A stretch of 60,000 nucleotides of DNA from Adiantum capillus-veneris (lineage: Eukaryota > Streptophyta > Polypodiopsida > Polypodiales > Pteridaceae): NCBI GenBank assembly GCA_014529385.2, contig CM043970.1, positions 68,534,567 through 68,594,566 of the forward strand, written 5' to 3'. The notes under the pieces are model-generated. The model saw only the letters and a program-made list of their open reading frames with translations. It was not told the DNA's origin and made no database searches. Of the stretch, positions 11,606 through 21,006 are shown piece after piece; position 1 is the stretch's first letter, and each line of letters starts with the position of its first letter. Position numbers and translations under genes: made by a program.

Positions 11606-12239
11606 TGAAAAACCTGCACACCTCAACATGCAAAATGAAAGGAAACAAGCATAAGACATACTCACAATAAAGCATAACCCAAAGGACAGAAGATATGGAA
11701 CCAAGATGGAGTGTGTCGATTGCTTGCAAAGACAAAATACAATGGGTAGCATGGGGCAAGAAGATGAGAAGGGAACATGACTGTGGGCTGTATAATGGAA
11801 GGATGGGAGGTGATGGTGAGGAAAAGTGTGAGAGTAGCCTTTAGTCATCTTCTTGAAAACGCACCTTGAATCCTTCATAGAAAATTTGTGGAGATGTGGT
11901 GCTCATTTTGTGCATGGAGATGGTGATGGTGTTGTGATGATGTGATTAGGGTGTGGTGTAGTGTGTATGTATGACTTCCCCCTTGGCGTGATAGAGATCC
12001 CTCCTTATATAGAAAAGGAGGAGGGAAATTTTATTTAGGTGACCTCTTTTCCAAGTATGGGGAAAAGCCTCCATCCCTAGAGGGTTCACCCTTGCCAATG
12101 GCTACTCCTTGCTAACAAACCCTTGTAATTTTCCCTCTTCCCTCTTTCCTAATAAGCTAGCCATGGTTAGCACCTTCTAAATTCTCTATCTTTGGGTTCT
12201 TTCCTTCTCTCTCTTCTCCCTCTCTTAAGACTTCTAACA

Positions 12240-12955
12240 TGGTATATACAAACACTGCCACCTAGATCGACTTGTCCCCTATTTGTTGATGAGGTCAAAT
12301 GTAGTATTTTCTAGATCAGACTGAGCAATAGAGTCATTCATAGATCTATGCCATCAAGTGTAGAGGACACCATTACGGTCGAGTCTTACCATACAATGAG
12401 CGACATTTTTTGAGCGAACCAAAATCCGAGCAAATATTTATACGACATGGGTTGATTATGTGTCACCACTAATAAAAATTCAGATATAAAATTATGAAGC
12501 CATTTTTGTTTTGAATGCAAGCTAGAAACTTGTAAAATAATTGCAAATTGGTTTGACATAGAACTAATGCTTACCAAAAACATGCCCAAGGACTTTTCCT
12601 ATGTCCTCCATATTTTTTCCAATCTTCATCTGAGAATTTATTGTAAAGTTTTACAAAGAATTTTCCCATGCTCTGCTGAATAAACAGCTTAATATTCTTT
12701 AGTAAATCACAAGAAACATCTATATTCATGTGGTGTACTCATCTTTTGGTCGAGACTCTAGCCCTTAAACACACAGCAATGACCATCATTTCACCACATA
12801 TACTAAAAAGGGAGACATCTCCCCCACAAATGCAGCAAGTTCTGTTTATGTGTATGTATGTAAAAACAGTTCCATGAGAAAAAACTCTCTTCTTCCAAAG
12901 AGGCATCGTTCTCCTGTTGGATCTTCCAATATGCCTCTTTGGGGATTCCTATTCT
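12240..12955. other. Unassigned sequence, no gene recognised
   Basis: AT-rich DNA between element A and the uL14 relic. The short minus-strand frames at 12386-12589 and 12803-13147 show no motif; the second is the antisense of the uL14 pseudogene. Confidence 0.4.
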
Positions 12956-13141
12956 GCTATACTTACCGTGATTATTTGCCAACGTTAGCCCTAGAGAAGA
13001 AATGATGGTGTCTTTGTGTATTTTGAAGAGAGTGCTGGCATGATAGTTAATCCAAAGGGTGAGATGAAAAGATCTGTCATCGCTGATGCTATTGGTAAGG
13101 AGATTTGCCTTCACATCAAATGCAATAGTGTGTTGGTCTAG
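12956..13141 (+). pseudogene. Fragment of cytosolic ribosomal protein uL14 (60S L23)
   Basis: The plus frame from 12968 reads VIICQR, stop, P, stop, [15 protein letters not shown], then [21 protein letters not shown], and ends with a stop at 13139. This follows the C-terminal third of eukaryotic uL14, whose family pattern here is VIVRQRKPWRR, DGVFMYFEDNAG and [21 protein letters not shown]. The two stops fall at the family's Lys and Trp (AAG to TAG, TGG to TAG). No intron or clear poly(A) tail is visible. The last 15 or so residues and the N-terminal two thirds are lost or unrecognisable. It is a dead fragment, perhaps of a processed copy. Confidence 0.8.
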
Positions 13142-14143
13142 GAACATGGTTATAGGATTTTTTATTGATAGAAAAAAGAAATCCTAGGTCAATGCCCCCA
13201 AAGACTCAAACCTAAAATGTGCCCAAGTTCTCGATTGTTGATCCCAACGCTCCCACTTCATTCAAAACCTTGTGTTGAGGGAGGGGGCTCTAAAAATCCT
13301 TTCAAAAAGATAATTTCCTTCTCAATTTGTGGAGAGATGAACACTGGCTTCTAGCTAAAAAAATTGAATTTTTATGCATGAGCTGAATATCTTTCCTAAT
13401 CCGTCCGATGCAATCTAGAAAACTTTAATGATTGACTACACTCTTTCTAGATTCAACTTCCTTGCAAAGAAACCTCATGCACATATGAATGATTGAGTCT
13501 CTGTAACTCCTCATGTCTGATACATGCCACATTGACTTCCCAACAGAGAAATAAATCAGCTTTTCTGTCAAGGTGATCTACTCAAATTGTGCTTCTTCAA
13601 CATGTTTAGATACTTCCTCATCAAACTGAACTTATTGGCTCCTAAATAGTATAGATAGTCCCATGAGTATATTCAAGTACTATGTAGGTCATGAAAACAA
13701 ATCCTTAAGCCGTAATTGCCCACTCATTCCATAGACATTATGCCAACATTTCTCCTTCCAACAATGATCTTTTCTCCTAGTATTGTTCTTTGCTTGCTAT
13801 CTGCAGAGCAGGTGACTCCACCTTGAGAAACTCAGCACAGAGGTGAAAAGTTTGACCATTTCAAACACGGTTTCCACCGCTTGTGATGTAACAAGGTTAA
13901 GCTTGGTGAGGGCGAGGCCCGTAGGGGAGACAGATGAGAACCTCTCGTACATAACATGCATCTATCCTCGGGCTGCATTGTAGGTTGCCTTGTCAACTGG
14001 AAAAAACATCTTTCCATCAGAAGGACGCCTTCACTTCAACTCTCTCTCTCTCTCTCTCTCTCTCTACACCATCTAGCTTATCTACAAAGCGGATATAAAT
14101 GCAAGTCCAATTTATCCACTCTCTCTCTACATGCTAAGCTCTC

Positions 14144-14217
<74 letters not shown>

Positions 14218-14367
14218 GTCTCATGGACGTACTTGAAGCAACCACGACCGTGCATCCATGCAAAAGAGTGTGCAATTGGCTAGCTTGATCTCAAGAACGG
14301 GCAGGCCACAGGGTGGATGCATATAGTGGGGCCGTTGCCATAGAGGAATCAAAGGGAACTCTGATAC
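13142..14367. other. Unassigned flank of the hAT element
   Basis: No confident gene. Short (CT)n runs lie at 14041-14066 and 14139-14217. Some minus-strand stretches look protein-like (for example FHLCAEFLKVESPALQIASK near 13790-13860), but with stops and no family I can name. Confidence 0.3.
14139..14217 (+). repeat. (CT)n microsatellite
   Basis: CT repeat with two interruptions (CCC and TAT), just outside the left end of the hAT element. Confidence 0.9.
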
Positions 14368-14375
14368 AAGACAGG
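14368..14375. other. Left 8-bp target-site duplication of the hAT element
   Basis: AAGACAGG, immediately before the terminal CAGGGATTT. The identical octamer follows the right terminus at 21016-21023. Eight base pairs is the duplication length of hAT transposition. Confidence 0.9.
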
Positions 14376-14384
14376 CAGGGATTT
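14376..14384 (+). repeat. Left terminal inverted repeat of the hAT element
   Basis: CAGGGATTT; it pairs with AAATCCCTA at 21007-21015 (eight of nine positions). Confidence 0.8.
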
Positions 14385-14563
14385 CATTAAGGTAATCACG
14401 ATCGGGTGATTACGTAAATAACTATAGTATTTACACAGAAACATCACGGATCACGTTAATTGTTAACCTGACTTTGATGATGACTTGCAAAAACCTATAG
14501 AGCCGGTCAGCCCACTGGGCTTCCACAATTTCCATGCGGGAACCATCGGGAATTTGCGTTATA

Positions 14564-14659
14564 CCGGCGGGCCCGCCGGGAAAATGAAAAAACCCGGCGA
14601 GCTTTATTATATAGGCCCGCCGGGAAAATGAAAAAACCCGGCGGGATTTATTATATATA
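14564..14659 (+). repeat. GC-rich palindromic subterminal repeats, left end of hAT
   Basis: CCGGCGGGCCCGCCGG (14564-14579) is a perfect palindrome. The unit CCCGCCGGGAAAATGAAAAA followed by ACCCGGCG then occurs twice in tandem, so each unit can form a hairpin with CCCGCCGGG and CCCGGCG arms. The right end carries the 18-bp palindrome CCCGGCGGGCCCGCCGGG at 20861-20878. Such subterminal repeats often bind transposase; that role is inferred. Confidence 0.75.
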
Positions 14660-15604
14660 GTAAATAGTGTGCTAACCCCAGTTTTTTATCTAGGCAAATC
14701 CTTGGGGAGTGTATCCTAGTCCTGGGTATTGTCATCTCCTTGTGATTTGACCTAAGGTTATAGAGTCACAGGTCCTTTTTTGGGCCGGACGTGATTCTTA
14801 ATTCGGTAACCACTTCCAAAAAATTTAATTCATTTACCAACATAAAGGTACAAAACCAAAACAACTAAAAACTTGGGGAATCATGCTCATTGCGAAGAAG
14901 CCATTGGTCCAAATGAGGGCTGTAATTGGTTTTGGAAGATGAGCATATATAAATGTCTAGTCGATAGTCAAGGGTCGGATGTCCTCTACAAGTGTACTGG
15001 GCATATAAAGATCCTTGAAGTCTTATATTTGAGTTGATTTACAATATAAGAGCTATAATCCTTGATTGGCTTAAAATAGCTTTTATATATTGAATTGGTT
15101 GCATGGGTGGGCTACAATCCTTCACTGGGTTCAAGTAGTCCCCAATTGGGTGACTATATTGAAGATTTATTTTCGTTAGTTCATGCATTGGTTTATATAT
15201 TCGTTTTCATTATTTATTACGATAGATTATTAGTGCATGAAATGACCAATTATATATTTTATTGCTTTCGTTTGTTTTTGTAGCAAATGAAATTAGATGT
15301 GTCTTATTGTTTGCAAATCAAAGTGGACATATAAATAATCATTATAATAATAATTTCATAGAGAGATTCATAGTATTGTTATGGTTATTACGCCATGTAT
15401 AGATTACATTGCAATGTGTATGGTTGCTCACAATATAGGTGATTGATATGTGGATTGACTAGCATGCATTGAAAATCTCATATTGTGCATCATGGTTACT
15501 TTCATATTGAATGGTTTTTAAATTATAATATATATTGAAAATAAAAAAAATATTTTCAGTTTGTAACATCTTGTTCTTTCCTCTTCAGTTTTAATTTAAA
15601 AGCA
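14660..15604. other. hAT internal region upstream of the transposase, no gene recognised
   Basis: AT-rich DNA with no coding signal beyond a short frame at 15095-15283 without motif. It probably contains the transposase promoter and leader. Confidence 0.35.
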
Positions 15605-15946
15605 ATGGAGAAAAATCTGGGCACAATTGGTACAAAGAAGACAAAGAATAAAAAAGCTCCTGGAAAAGAGTGGCATTATGCTCACAACATATGCGGCCGA
15701 TATATGGAGTGGCTATGTAAATTTTGTCTCACAACAAAATGTGGCGGTGCACCACGTATTAGGGATCATTTCCTGGGTAGCGCTAAAAACAATTGTAGAA
15801 AATGTGAACATTCTCAGGCATCTGCAGTTGCAAAGCGTTTGAGAGAAGAGCTCGCCAAAAGGGTGGAAAGAAACGACAGATATATAGCTCTGTGCCTTCG
15901 AATCAAGAGTTCCCAGAGCCAAATATTAACTCCGCAGATCCTGTAG
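15605..15946 (+). pseudogene. BED zinc finger, N-terminus of hAT transposase
   Basis: The open frame has a basic start (KKTKNKKAPGKEW), then a BED-type finger: W-x-Y region, CKFC at about residues 39-42, GGAPRIRDHFLG and a distal Cys in NNCRKC. The W, C-x2-C, GGxxRxxxHFxG and C pattern is that of plant hAT proteins with DUF659. After about residue 95 the better-matching frame shifts by one base to QEFPEPNINSADPVVTPTNL and reaches a stop at about 16031 before the DUF659 frame. The finger would bind transposon ends. Start chosen at the first ATG of the frame. Confidence 0.75.
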
Positions 15947-16041
15947 TGACGCCAACTAACCTTGGAGAGCAACCTGCGCAAGGAGAGGAAATTCCAGACA
16001 ATATTCCTTTTAAATGTCACAATGAAGGTTGACTTTGTCAA

Positions 16042-16605
16042 ATGCGTCAAAAATCATTACATCAAAGCTTTCGAGTGCAGTCTCTAGAAGAAGCACAAAC
16101 AGCACTCGCCAAAGCAATATTCTTTACTGGAAGTGCTTTGGTCATGGTAGACAGTAATCATTGGAAGGCTCCTTGGAAGAAAATCGGTGAGTTTGGTCCA
16201 GGATTTTTAGCTCCTTCTTATCACACGATAAGAAATGTTTTCTTGGACAAATGTTACATCGAAGTCAAAGAGCGTGTTGGCAAAATAATACTTGGGAATA
16301 TTTCACTTTCAGGGTGTACGATTGTGAGTGATGGCTCATCAAATGTTCAGAGAAGACCGTTGATCAATGTAATGCTGGTTTGTCCAAGGGGAGAAACGTT
16401 TATAAAGGCGATTGATAGTTCTAGTGCAATTAAAAGTGGTAAATACATTTTTGAGGTCTTGATTGATCTAATTAAAGAAATTGGTGTTGAACATGTCGTT
16501 CAGGTTGTGATGGACAACGCAAAGAATTGTAAAAACGCCACTAAATTAATAAAGGTGGCTGATGTGTGTCCCTTGTACAGGTGTTGGATTCACTCGCTGT
16601 GTTAG
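16042..16605 (+). pseudogene. DUF659 domain of hAT-type transposase, truncated
   Basis: The 187-codon frame contains ALAKAIFFTGSALVMVDSNH, GPGFLAPSYHTIRN, GCTIVSDGSSNVQRRPLINV, FIKAIDSSSAIKSGKYIFEV and HVVQVVMDNAKNCKNATKLI. This is the characteristic DUF659 arrangement, with D in VSDG and D in VMDNA corresponding to catalytic positions of the RNase-H-like hAT fold. The frame ends at WIHSLC. The rest of the catalytic domain and the hAT C-terminal dimerisation domain are absent, replaced by sequence that reads on the other strand. It lies in a different frame from the BED ORF. Confidence 0.8.
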
Positions 16606-17265
16606 GGTTTGAACGTCCTGACTTAAGCGGTGAATGCTTTTCTTCATCCGGACTTGTGAGGGTTGCGATGTCTGGGTGGCTATAGAAAGACGTGTTATTT
16701 CTGCATCTTTCTCTGCCAACTGTGTCGTGTAAATATCCTTCTCTTTCTTTAACTGTAGGTCCGCGCCTTCTACTATCAAGGCCAGCTCATCTCGGGTGAA
16801 AGTGAAACAAATCTCCCTTAAATCATGAGTGGCAACAATTGTCTCCTTTGACGCGAAGTCTACTAGTCGCTAGTGCACAAAGTGAACATATAACATTTTG
16901 GCAAAATATAGCGCACAATCTGCATTGTGCAGGGGATGGCCATAAATCTCCAAATAAATCCTCTCAGTGTTATCTTTGATACCATCATGCATGCACTTCA
17001 AAACCTTCCACCTTCCTTTCTTGATCTCTGCATCCTCACATGGCCATATTGTCTTGATCATGTCCTTTGTCACTTCTTTATTGATCTCTTTCTACTGCAT
17101 ATGGTTTGGATTTTCCCACTTTGAGAGTCGACGAGTAGTACGCATCGCTTGTTGTGCCAACATGCCGTGTGCTAGAGACTTCATGCGCTGAAATGCATTA
17201 ACAGCCGCTTGTTGTTGATCATCAGACAGTGATTGGGTGTCAATATCTTGTTCTTGATCGAGCAT
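16600..17265 (-). pseudogene. Gene-like coiled-coil frame in the hAT cargo, two in-frame stops
   Basis: Reading minus from ATG at 17265 gives MLDQEQDIDTQSLSDDQQQA, a stop at about 17093, then KEINKEVTKDMIKTIWPCED and LEIYGHPLHNADCALYFAKM, a second stop at about 16872, then RLVDFASKETIVATHDLREI, an acidic/basic coiled-coil-like stretch (LQLKKEKDIYTTQLAEKDAEI) and a Ser/Gln-rich tail. All pieces share one reading frame, which supports a single former gene of roughly 220 codons. I do not recognise the family. Its 3' end abuts the truncated DUF659 frame, and it is followed upstream by the kinase-like gene on the same strand. Confidence 0.5.
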
Positions 17266-17604
17266 TTTCTTTTACAGCTGCAGTCAACAGAGTGGCAAAT
17301 ATTCAATATCATTGGCAAATATATATTCTCACTCATTGGGACACTGCGCGAAATCCACTAAAAACCACCACTTCAAATGCGACTAATTGAACCACAAGGC
17401 AAATTTGAAATAATGACAGTTAAAACTTAACTGACAAATTTGAAACAAGGCAAGATAATTGACTCAATTAGGTGAACCACTTCAATTAGTTAAATGAAAC
17501 AAGGAAAGATAATTGACTCAATTAGGTGAACCACTTCAAACCAGATAATACACTTCAATAAAAAATTGAATACACTTGACAAGGCATGTATATCATAAAA
17601 ATGT

Positions 17605-18776
17605 TTAAATCGGATAAAATGATGGTGCAAGTTCAACAAGTGGACGTTGCACAGGATTAGGGTCTTTCTTTAAATATTCTTTGAAACACATCAACAGGTC
17701 AGAAACATTCCTTCTTTGGTCCCGATCTTTTAACTTCATCCAAAAATCTACTTTAATTCGAATAGCCCTCATAACATCTTCGTCTGGGTGGTGAAAAAAA
17801 TTGTCTGGAAAATAAAATTTTCTAGCTGCACTCCAAAAATTTTCCAGCATGTCAAACAGGTAGCACAATGCATAAATGTCATTGGCTTTTCAGTATGCAT
17901 CTGCGCATTGTGGATCGTATACTTCGGGAGCAATCCACGGTCGCTTAGCCATCTTGACGTTCCCTGCTCTCTGTGCATTCAAAATTGCTTCGTCCGACTG
18001 TGCGTTTGGAGACAAATAATTGTTTGCCACGCGCTTAGCAGGTGTTCTCAGCATCATACCCCAATCAATGATACCGACGCGGGGTTTATTGGCGCGAGTA
18101 AAGTCCAAAATTACGTTGAACGGGTGCAGGTCACTGTGCACTATACCGGCTTGGTGGGTAGCGGCAACGTCATCGATTAAGGCATGACAAATTGCCGGCA
18201 TCTGCTCGACCACTGCTTTGATTCGCACCGTGTATACCTCGCTTTTACAGGGTTGTTTGCTACAGGCAATAACCTCTAGCCGTGTTGTACCCTGTGCATG
18301 TGTCATCTGAACAATCCGTGAGCGAACGGTAAGCAGCACATCATGTCGCCCACGGTACCCCCATTGTAGTATGGAAACATCGTGATCCAAGGAGACTCTG
18401 TAGTAAACCCAATGCACCTGACAATGGAGGGGTGAAGCGTTTGCATTCCCTGCTCTGTTTGAAAGCTGTCAATTTTTTCCTCACTCCCTCCCTTGTAACA
18501 TTTTCCCACATATGTAATGTGGTCTAGAAAAAATGAGATGCCTTTGACAGTGTACAATGTGCACACACCGAAGGAGCCAGCTCCAATCCTCATACCTTCT
18601 ACCAAGGCTTCGTGAGGGATGCCGACAAGATGAGCGCACTTTGCATTCAAATCAGTGTGCATGATTGTGTCGGTGGTGCTGGCATCGGATCGACCTCCCA
18701 AAGCTGCTTGTGCATCTTGTGCCATCTTAAATCTCTTGGGTAGAGGTGCTTGGTCCTGCGCTTTCACACGCTTCAT
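17605..18776 (-). pseudogene. Protein-kinase-like gene carried by the hAT element
   Basis: Minus strand. The first frame (18776-18303) has a basic N-terminus, then MRIGAGSFGVCTLY (glycine loop, residues about 62-75), VGKCYK with the beta-3 Lys at about 95, and a hinge-like ITMFPYYNGG. Near 18340 the frame shifts to 18417-17890, which holds GIVHSDLHPFNVIL (catalytic loop with D and N), GIIDWG (DFG variant) and PWIAPEVY (APE). After an in-frame TGA at 17890 the frame continues with NDIYALCYLFDMLENFW and DQRRNVSDLLMCFKEYL (end of C-lobe), to a stop at 17605. All kinase landmarks are therefore present in order. One frameshift and one stop argue for a recent pseudogene or a spliced gene with unseen introns. 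The family within kinases is unknown to me. Confidence 0.75.
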
Positions 18777-18785
18777 CTTTACCTT

Positions 18786-19127
18786 CTATTCTTCCCACAA
18801 TTTATACCAGAGCTCTAACTTTGACATGTCACAAGCAGGTGGGATATCTTCCTTTAAGCAGGTGCAACATACTTTTATATTTCCCAACACTGTCCTGACT
18901 TTATGGTGGGGGGAAAATTCTCGTATCCTAGCTAGACTCAACAACTCGTATTGGCCTTCAAGGTGCAACCTGCGCTCTGTGTTCTCCCTTGTAGCGCTAG
19001 TGATGTCTTTGATGTAGACATCGCTTTCACTAATCTGCTGTATGTGATCAGCTGCACATGCTGAGATTGCCAAAATACATTCTTTACGAATGGCACGCAT
19101 AATACATTTCTTCTGATCTGGCGTCAT
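18786..19127 (-). CDS. Small ORF directly upstream of the kinase, same frame
   Basis: From ATG at 19127: MTPDQKKCIMRAIRKECILA, then helix-like sequence with four Cys, RRLHLEGQYELLSLARIREF, VCCTCLKEDIPPACD, ending WYKLWEE before TAG at 18786. The kinase frame begins nine bases later in the same register (KVK then MKRVK), so this may be the N-terminal part of one protein separated by a single nonsense codon. No known domain. The CCTC...C cluster could bind metal, but this is only a guess. Confidence 0.45.
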   Translation of the reverse strand: MTPDQKKCIMRAIRKECILAISACAADHIQQISESDVYIKDITSATRENTERRLHLEGQYELLSLARIREFSPHHKVRTVLGNIKVCCTCLKEDIPPACDMSKLELWYKLWEE

Positions 19128-19142
19128 ATTTGCACTAGACAA

Positions 19143-19779
19143 TACAAAAACAGCATATCTAATACAAATTCATGGTTGCGAATGACACTACGACTCTCAC
19201 ACTATCTTTGGTAAACTCTTAACCACCACTTGAAGACTTTAACAAATGTTATGGAAATATTGATAAAAATTAAATATAATCTTCACTTAAAATTGCAATC
19301 TATTACACGTGTAAAAAGCAGTTCAAACAAATGGTTTATAAGAACTTAATTCAGATCAAACAATACATGTTAACGGTCTTTAACATTTCAGCATATATTG
19401 AATTTTGTAACTTATATTTTTCTCCGTGCGCACATACTAATTCAAACAAAGCACACACCGACTTAAAATCTTCAAAACATTTAAAACATTGGAAGTATAC
19501 AAATTGGACTAGCAAATTGTGTTCACACACTTTCTTAAATAGCATTTATGTAAATGTAGCAATCAAAAAGCGATGATAATTGATGCTCTTTAAAAAGATA
19601 TACAAGAATATTTAACATGCAAATTGTATGTATTTAGATTTTTGCATAGAATTTATGTAAATGAAGCATTAAAACTAGCGATAAATTGATAATGCTTGAG
19701 AGTCATTTAAAAAGATTAAAAACAAATATTAACCATGCAATTTGTGTGCAAATAATTTTTTACATGTAATTTATATAAA
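19143..19779. other. AT-rich region upstream of the cargo genes
   Basis: No gene seen. It is a possible promoter region for the minus-strand cargo. Loose, widely spaced copies of the AT repeat described next begin near 19560. Confidence 0.3.
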
Positions 19780-19970
19780 TGGAACATTTAAAATAACGAT
19801 GATTGATAAATAAAGTATTCTATATAAATGACACATTTAAAATAGCTATGATTGATGAATAAAGTATTCTATATAAATTGAACATTTAAAATAGTGATGA
19901 TTGATGCCATCTCTATTCTATATAAATAGAACATTTAAAATAGCGATGATTGATGAATAAAAGTATTCGT
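19780..19970 (+). repeat. AT-rich tandem repeats in hAT right half
   Basis: About four units of 45-55 bases, each with GCGATGATTGATGAATAAAG-like sequence followed by TATTCTATATAAAT and ACATTTAAAATAG. Looser copies occur at about 19570 and 19680. Confidence 0.75.
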
Positions 19971-20059
19971 TTGAATATGATTGGCTAGTATATAATTTTT
20001 TATGGACAATTAAAAACAACTAAATCAAACAATTCATACATTTTGCATATGAAATACTC

Positions 20060-20450
20060 TTCAGAGCCGCGTTACGGACCAAGTATTTTATATACTTAAT
20101 ACTTAAAAAATTAATTGCACATGCACATACAAACTATATGACGTTCGTACGGCCGGGTTAATGACCTGAACGCCACATTTATGCAAAAAAATATGCTTCA
20201 AACAAACGACACTCTATTAGCCGCGTTACCGATCGAGTGCCGCTTGAATCTAAGGAAAAAAAATGGCCTACATACGAACATCTCTTAGCCGCGTTACCGA
20301 TCGATGCCCATATGTTTTTTGGGAAAGGGAAGGGAAGTTGACTACCATAAGGATACTACATTCGCCGCGTTATCGACGTAGTACCCAGACAGTAAGCCAA
20401 CACTTACAACAAGGACACCATCTTCCCCGCGTGACCAAGGTGATGCCCCC
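20060..20450 (+). repeat. Array of GCCGCGTTACCGATCGA repeats, right subterminal region of hAT
   Basis: Six degenerate motifs at about 20066, 20149, 20221, 20289, 20363 and 20427, spaced 64-83 bases. The two best are GCCGCGTTACCGATCGAGTGCC-like, at 20221 and 20289. They stand out as GC-rich islands in AT-rich DNA. Regular spacing near a transposon end suggests protein-binding sites. Confidence 0.7.
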
Positions 20451-20694
20451 GTGATAAGCACGAACAACTTACACACACACTCCCATTGTGAGGTAAGGTA
20501 CCTTATTACTGCCGCACACTACGTTAAAAGGCACGCTACCACACAACGTATACACACACACACAACACATACCCGGATCTTGTGATCAGGTACTCTACTA
20601 TTGTCGTGCACTACGACGTAGAGCACGCTCCCACACAACCCCCTCTCTCCCTCTCTCTCCTCTCTCCTCTCGCCGTACCTGCAAAGGTGGTGCA

Positions 20695-20698
<4 letters not shown>

Positions 20699-20773
<75 letters not shown>
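20699..20773 (+). repeat. (CT)n microsatellite inside hAT right end
   Basis: Pure CT over 75 bases. Predicted proteins across it are artefacts. Confidence 0.95.
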
Positions 20774-20778
<5 letters not shown>

Positions 20779-20860
20779 AGCGAAAGCGATAATAGACCCA
20801 GCAGGCCCGATCAGGACCGCGTATATATAATGCAAATATCCCGCCTGGCTTATCCGCTTT

Positions 20861-20921
20861 CCCGGCGGGCCCGCCGGGCTGTTTTGTTAGCCCGGTGGGA
20901 GTTTTGTGGGTTTGCAAGTCA
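20861..20921 (-). repeat. Right subterminal palindrome and inner inverted repeat of hAT
   Basis: The 18-bp palindrome CCCGGCGGGCCCGCCGGG (20861-20878) matches the left palindrome at 14564. TTTGCAAGTCA (20911-20921) is the inverse of TGACTTGCAAA at 14481. Between 20921 and the terminus, GTGTGATCA and TGATCACAC form a further inverted pair at about 20938-20979. Confidence 0.75.
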
Positions 20922-21006
20922 CCCTAAACCGGTTTATGTGTGATCATGTAAATGTGTCAATAAGACCTTGTGATCACACGAAATTTGACGTAATTATGTA
21001 AATATT

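Larger units (their letters stand above)
2859..12239 (-). mobile_element. Element A: decayed Ty3/gypsy retrotransposon with two RNase H domains
   Basis: Minus-strand element. Two related LTR segments (about 2859-3800 and 11035-12239) flank, in minus order, gag, protease, reverse transcriptase, RNase H, a second RNase H and integrase. All domains carry stops or frameshifts. A second, archaeal-type RNase H between RNase H and integrase is known from the Tat/Ogre group of plant Ty3/gypsy elements, so that assignment is likely. The outer boundary at 12239 (CA on plus, TG on minus) is tentative and no target duplication was found. A family B LTR now sits between integrase and the 3' LTR. Confidence 0.7.
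11035..12239 (-). repeat. 5' LTR of element A
   Basis: This aligns with 2859-3800 from the inner TG at 11035 onward. It holds two GA microsatellites that are about 90 bases long here but only 10-20 in the sister LTR. A TATA-like stretch lies in CTCCTTATATAG at about 12001. The outer end is placed at 12239 because minus-strand sequence there starts TGTTAGAAGTCTTAAGAG, a typical LTR start; this part lacks a counterpart in the truncated 3' LTR. Confidence 0.55.

Noticed and set aside
11144-11878. 244-codon minus ORF and its neighbours across GA runs
   Set aside because: Most of the length is Ser-Leu or Arg-Glu from microsatellites in LTR A; no real protein.
12803-13147. 114-codon minus ORF
   Set aside because: It is the antisense of the uL14 pseudogene, whose plus-strand match is far stronger.
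20060-20450. CRISPR-like array
   Set aside because: Repeats are degenerate, spacers are not unique-length units, and the context is a plant transposon.
20263-20454. 63-codon ORF across the GC repeat array of the hAT element
   Set aside because: It translates the repeats themselves and changes character from unit to unit; better explained as noncoding subterminal repeats.
14481-20921. TGACTTGCAAA inverted pair as the true hAT ends
   Set aside because: No target duplication flanks it; the outer YAGGGATTT ends with a perfect 8-bp duplication fit better.
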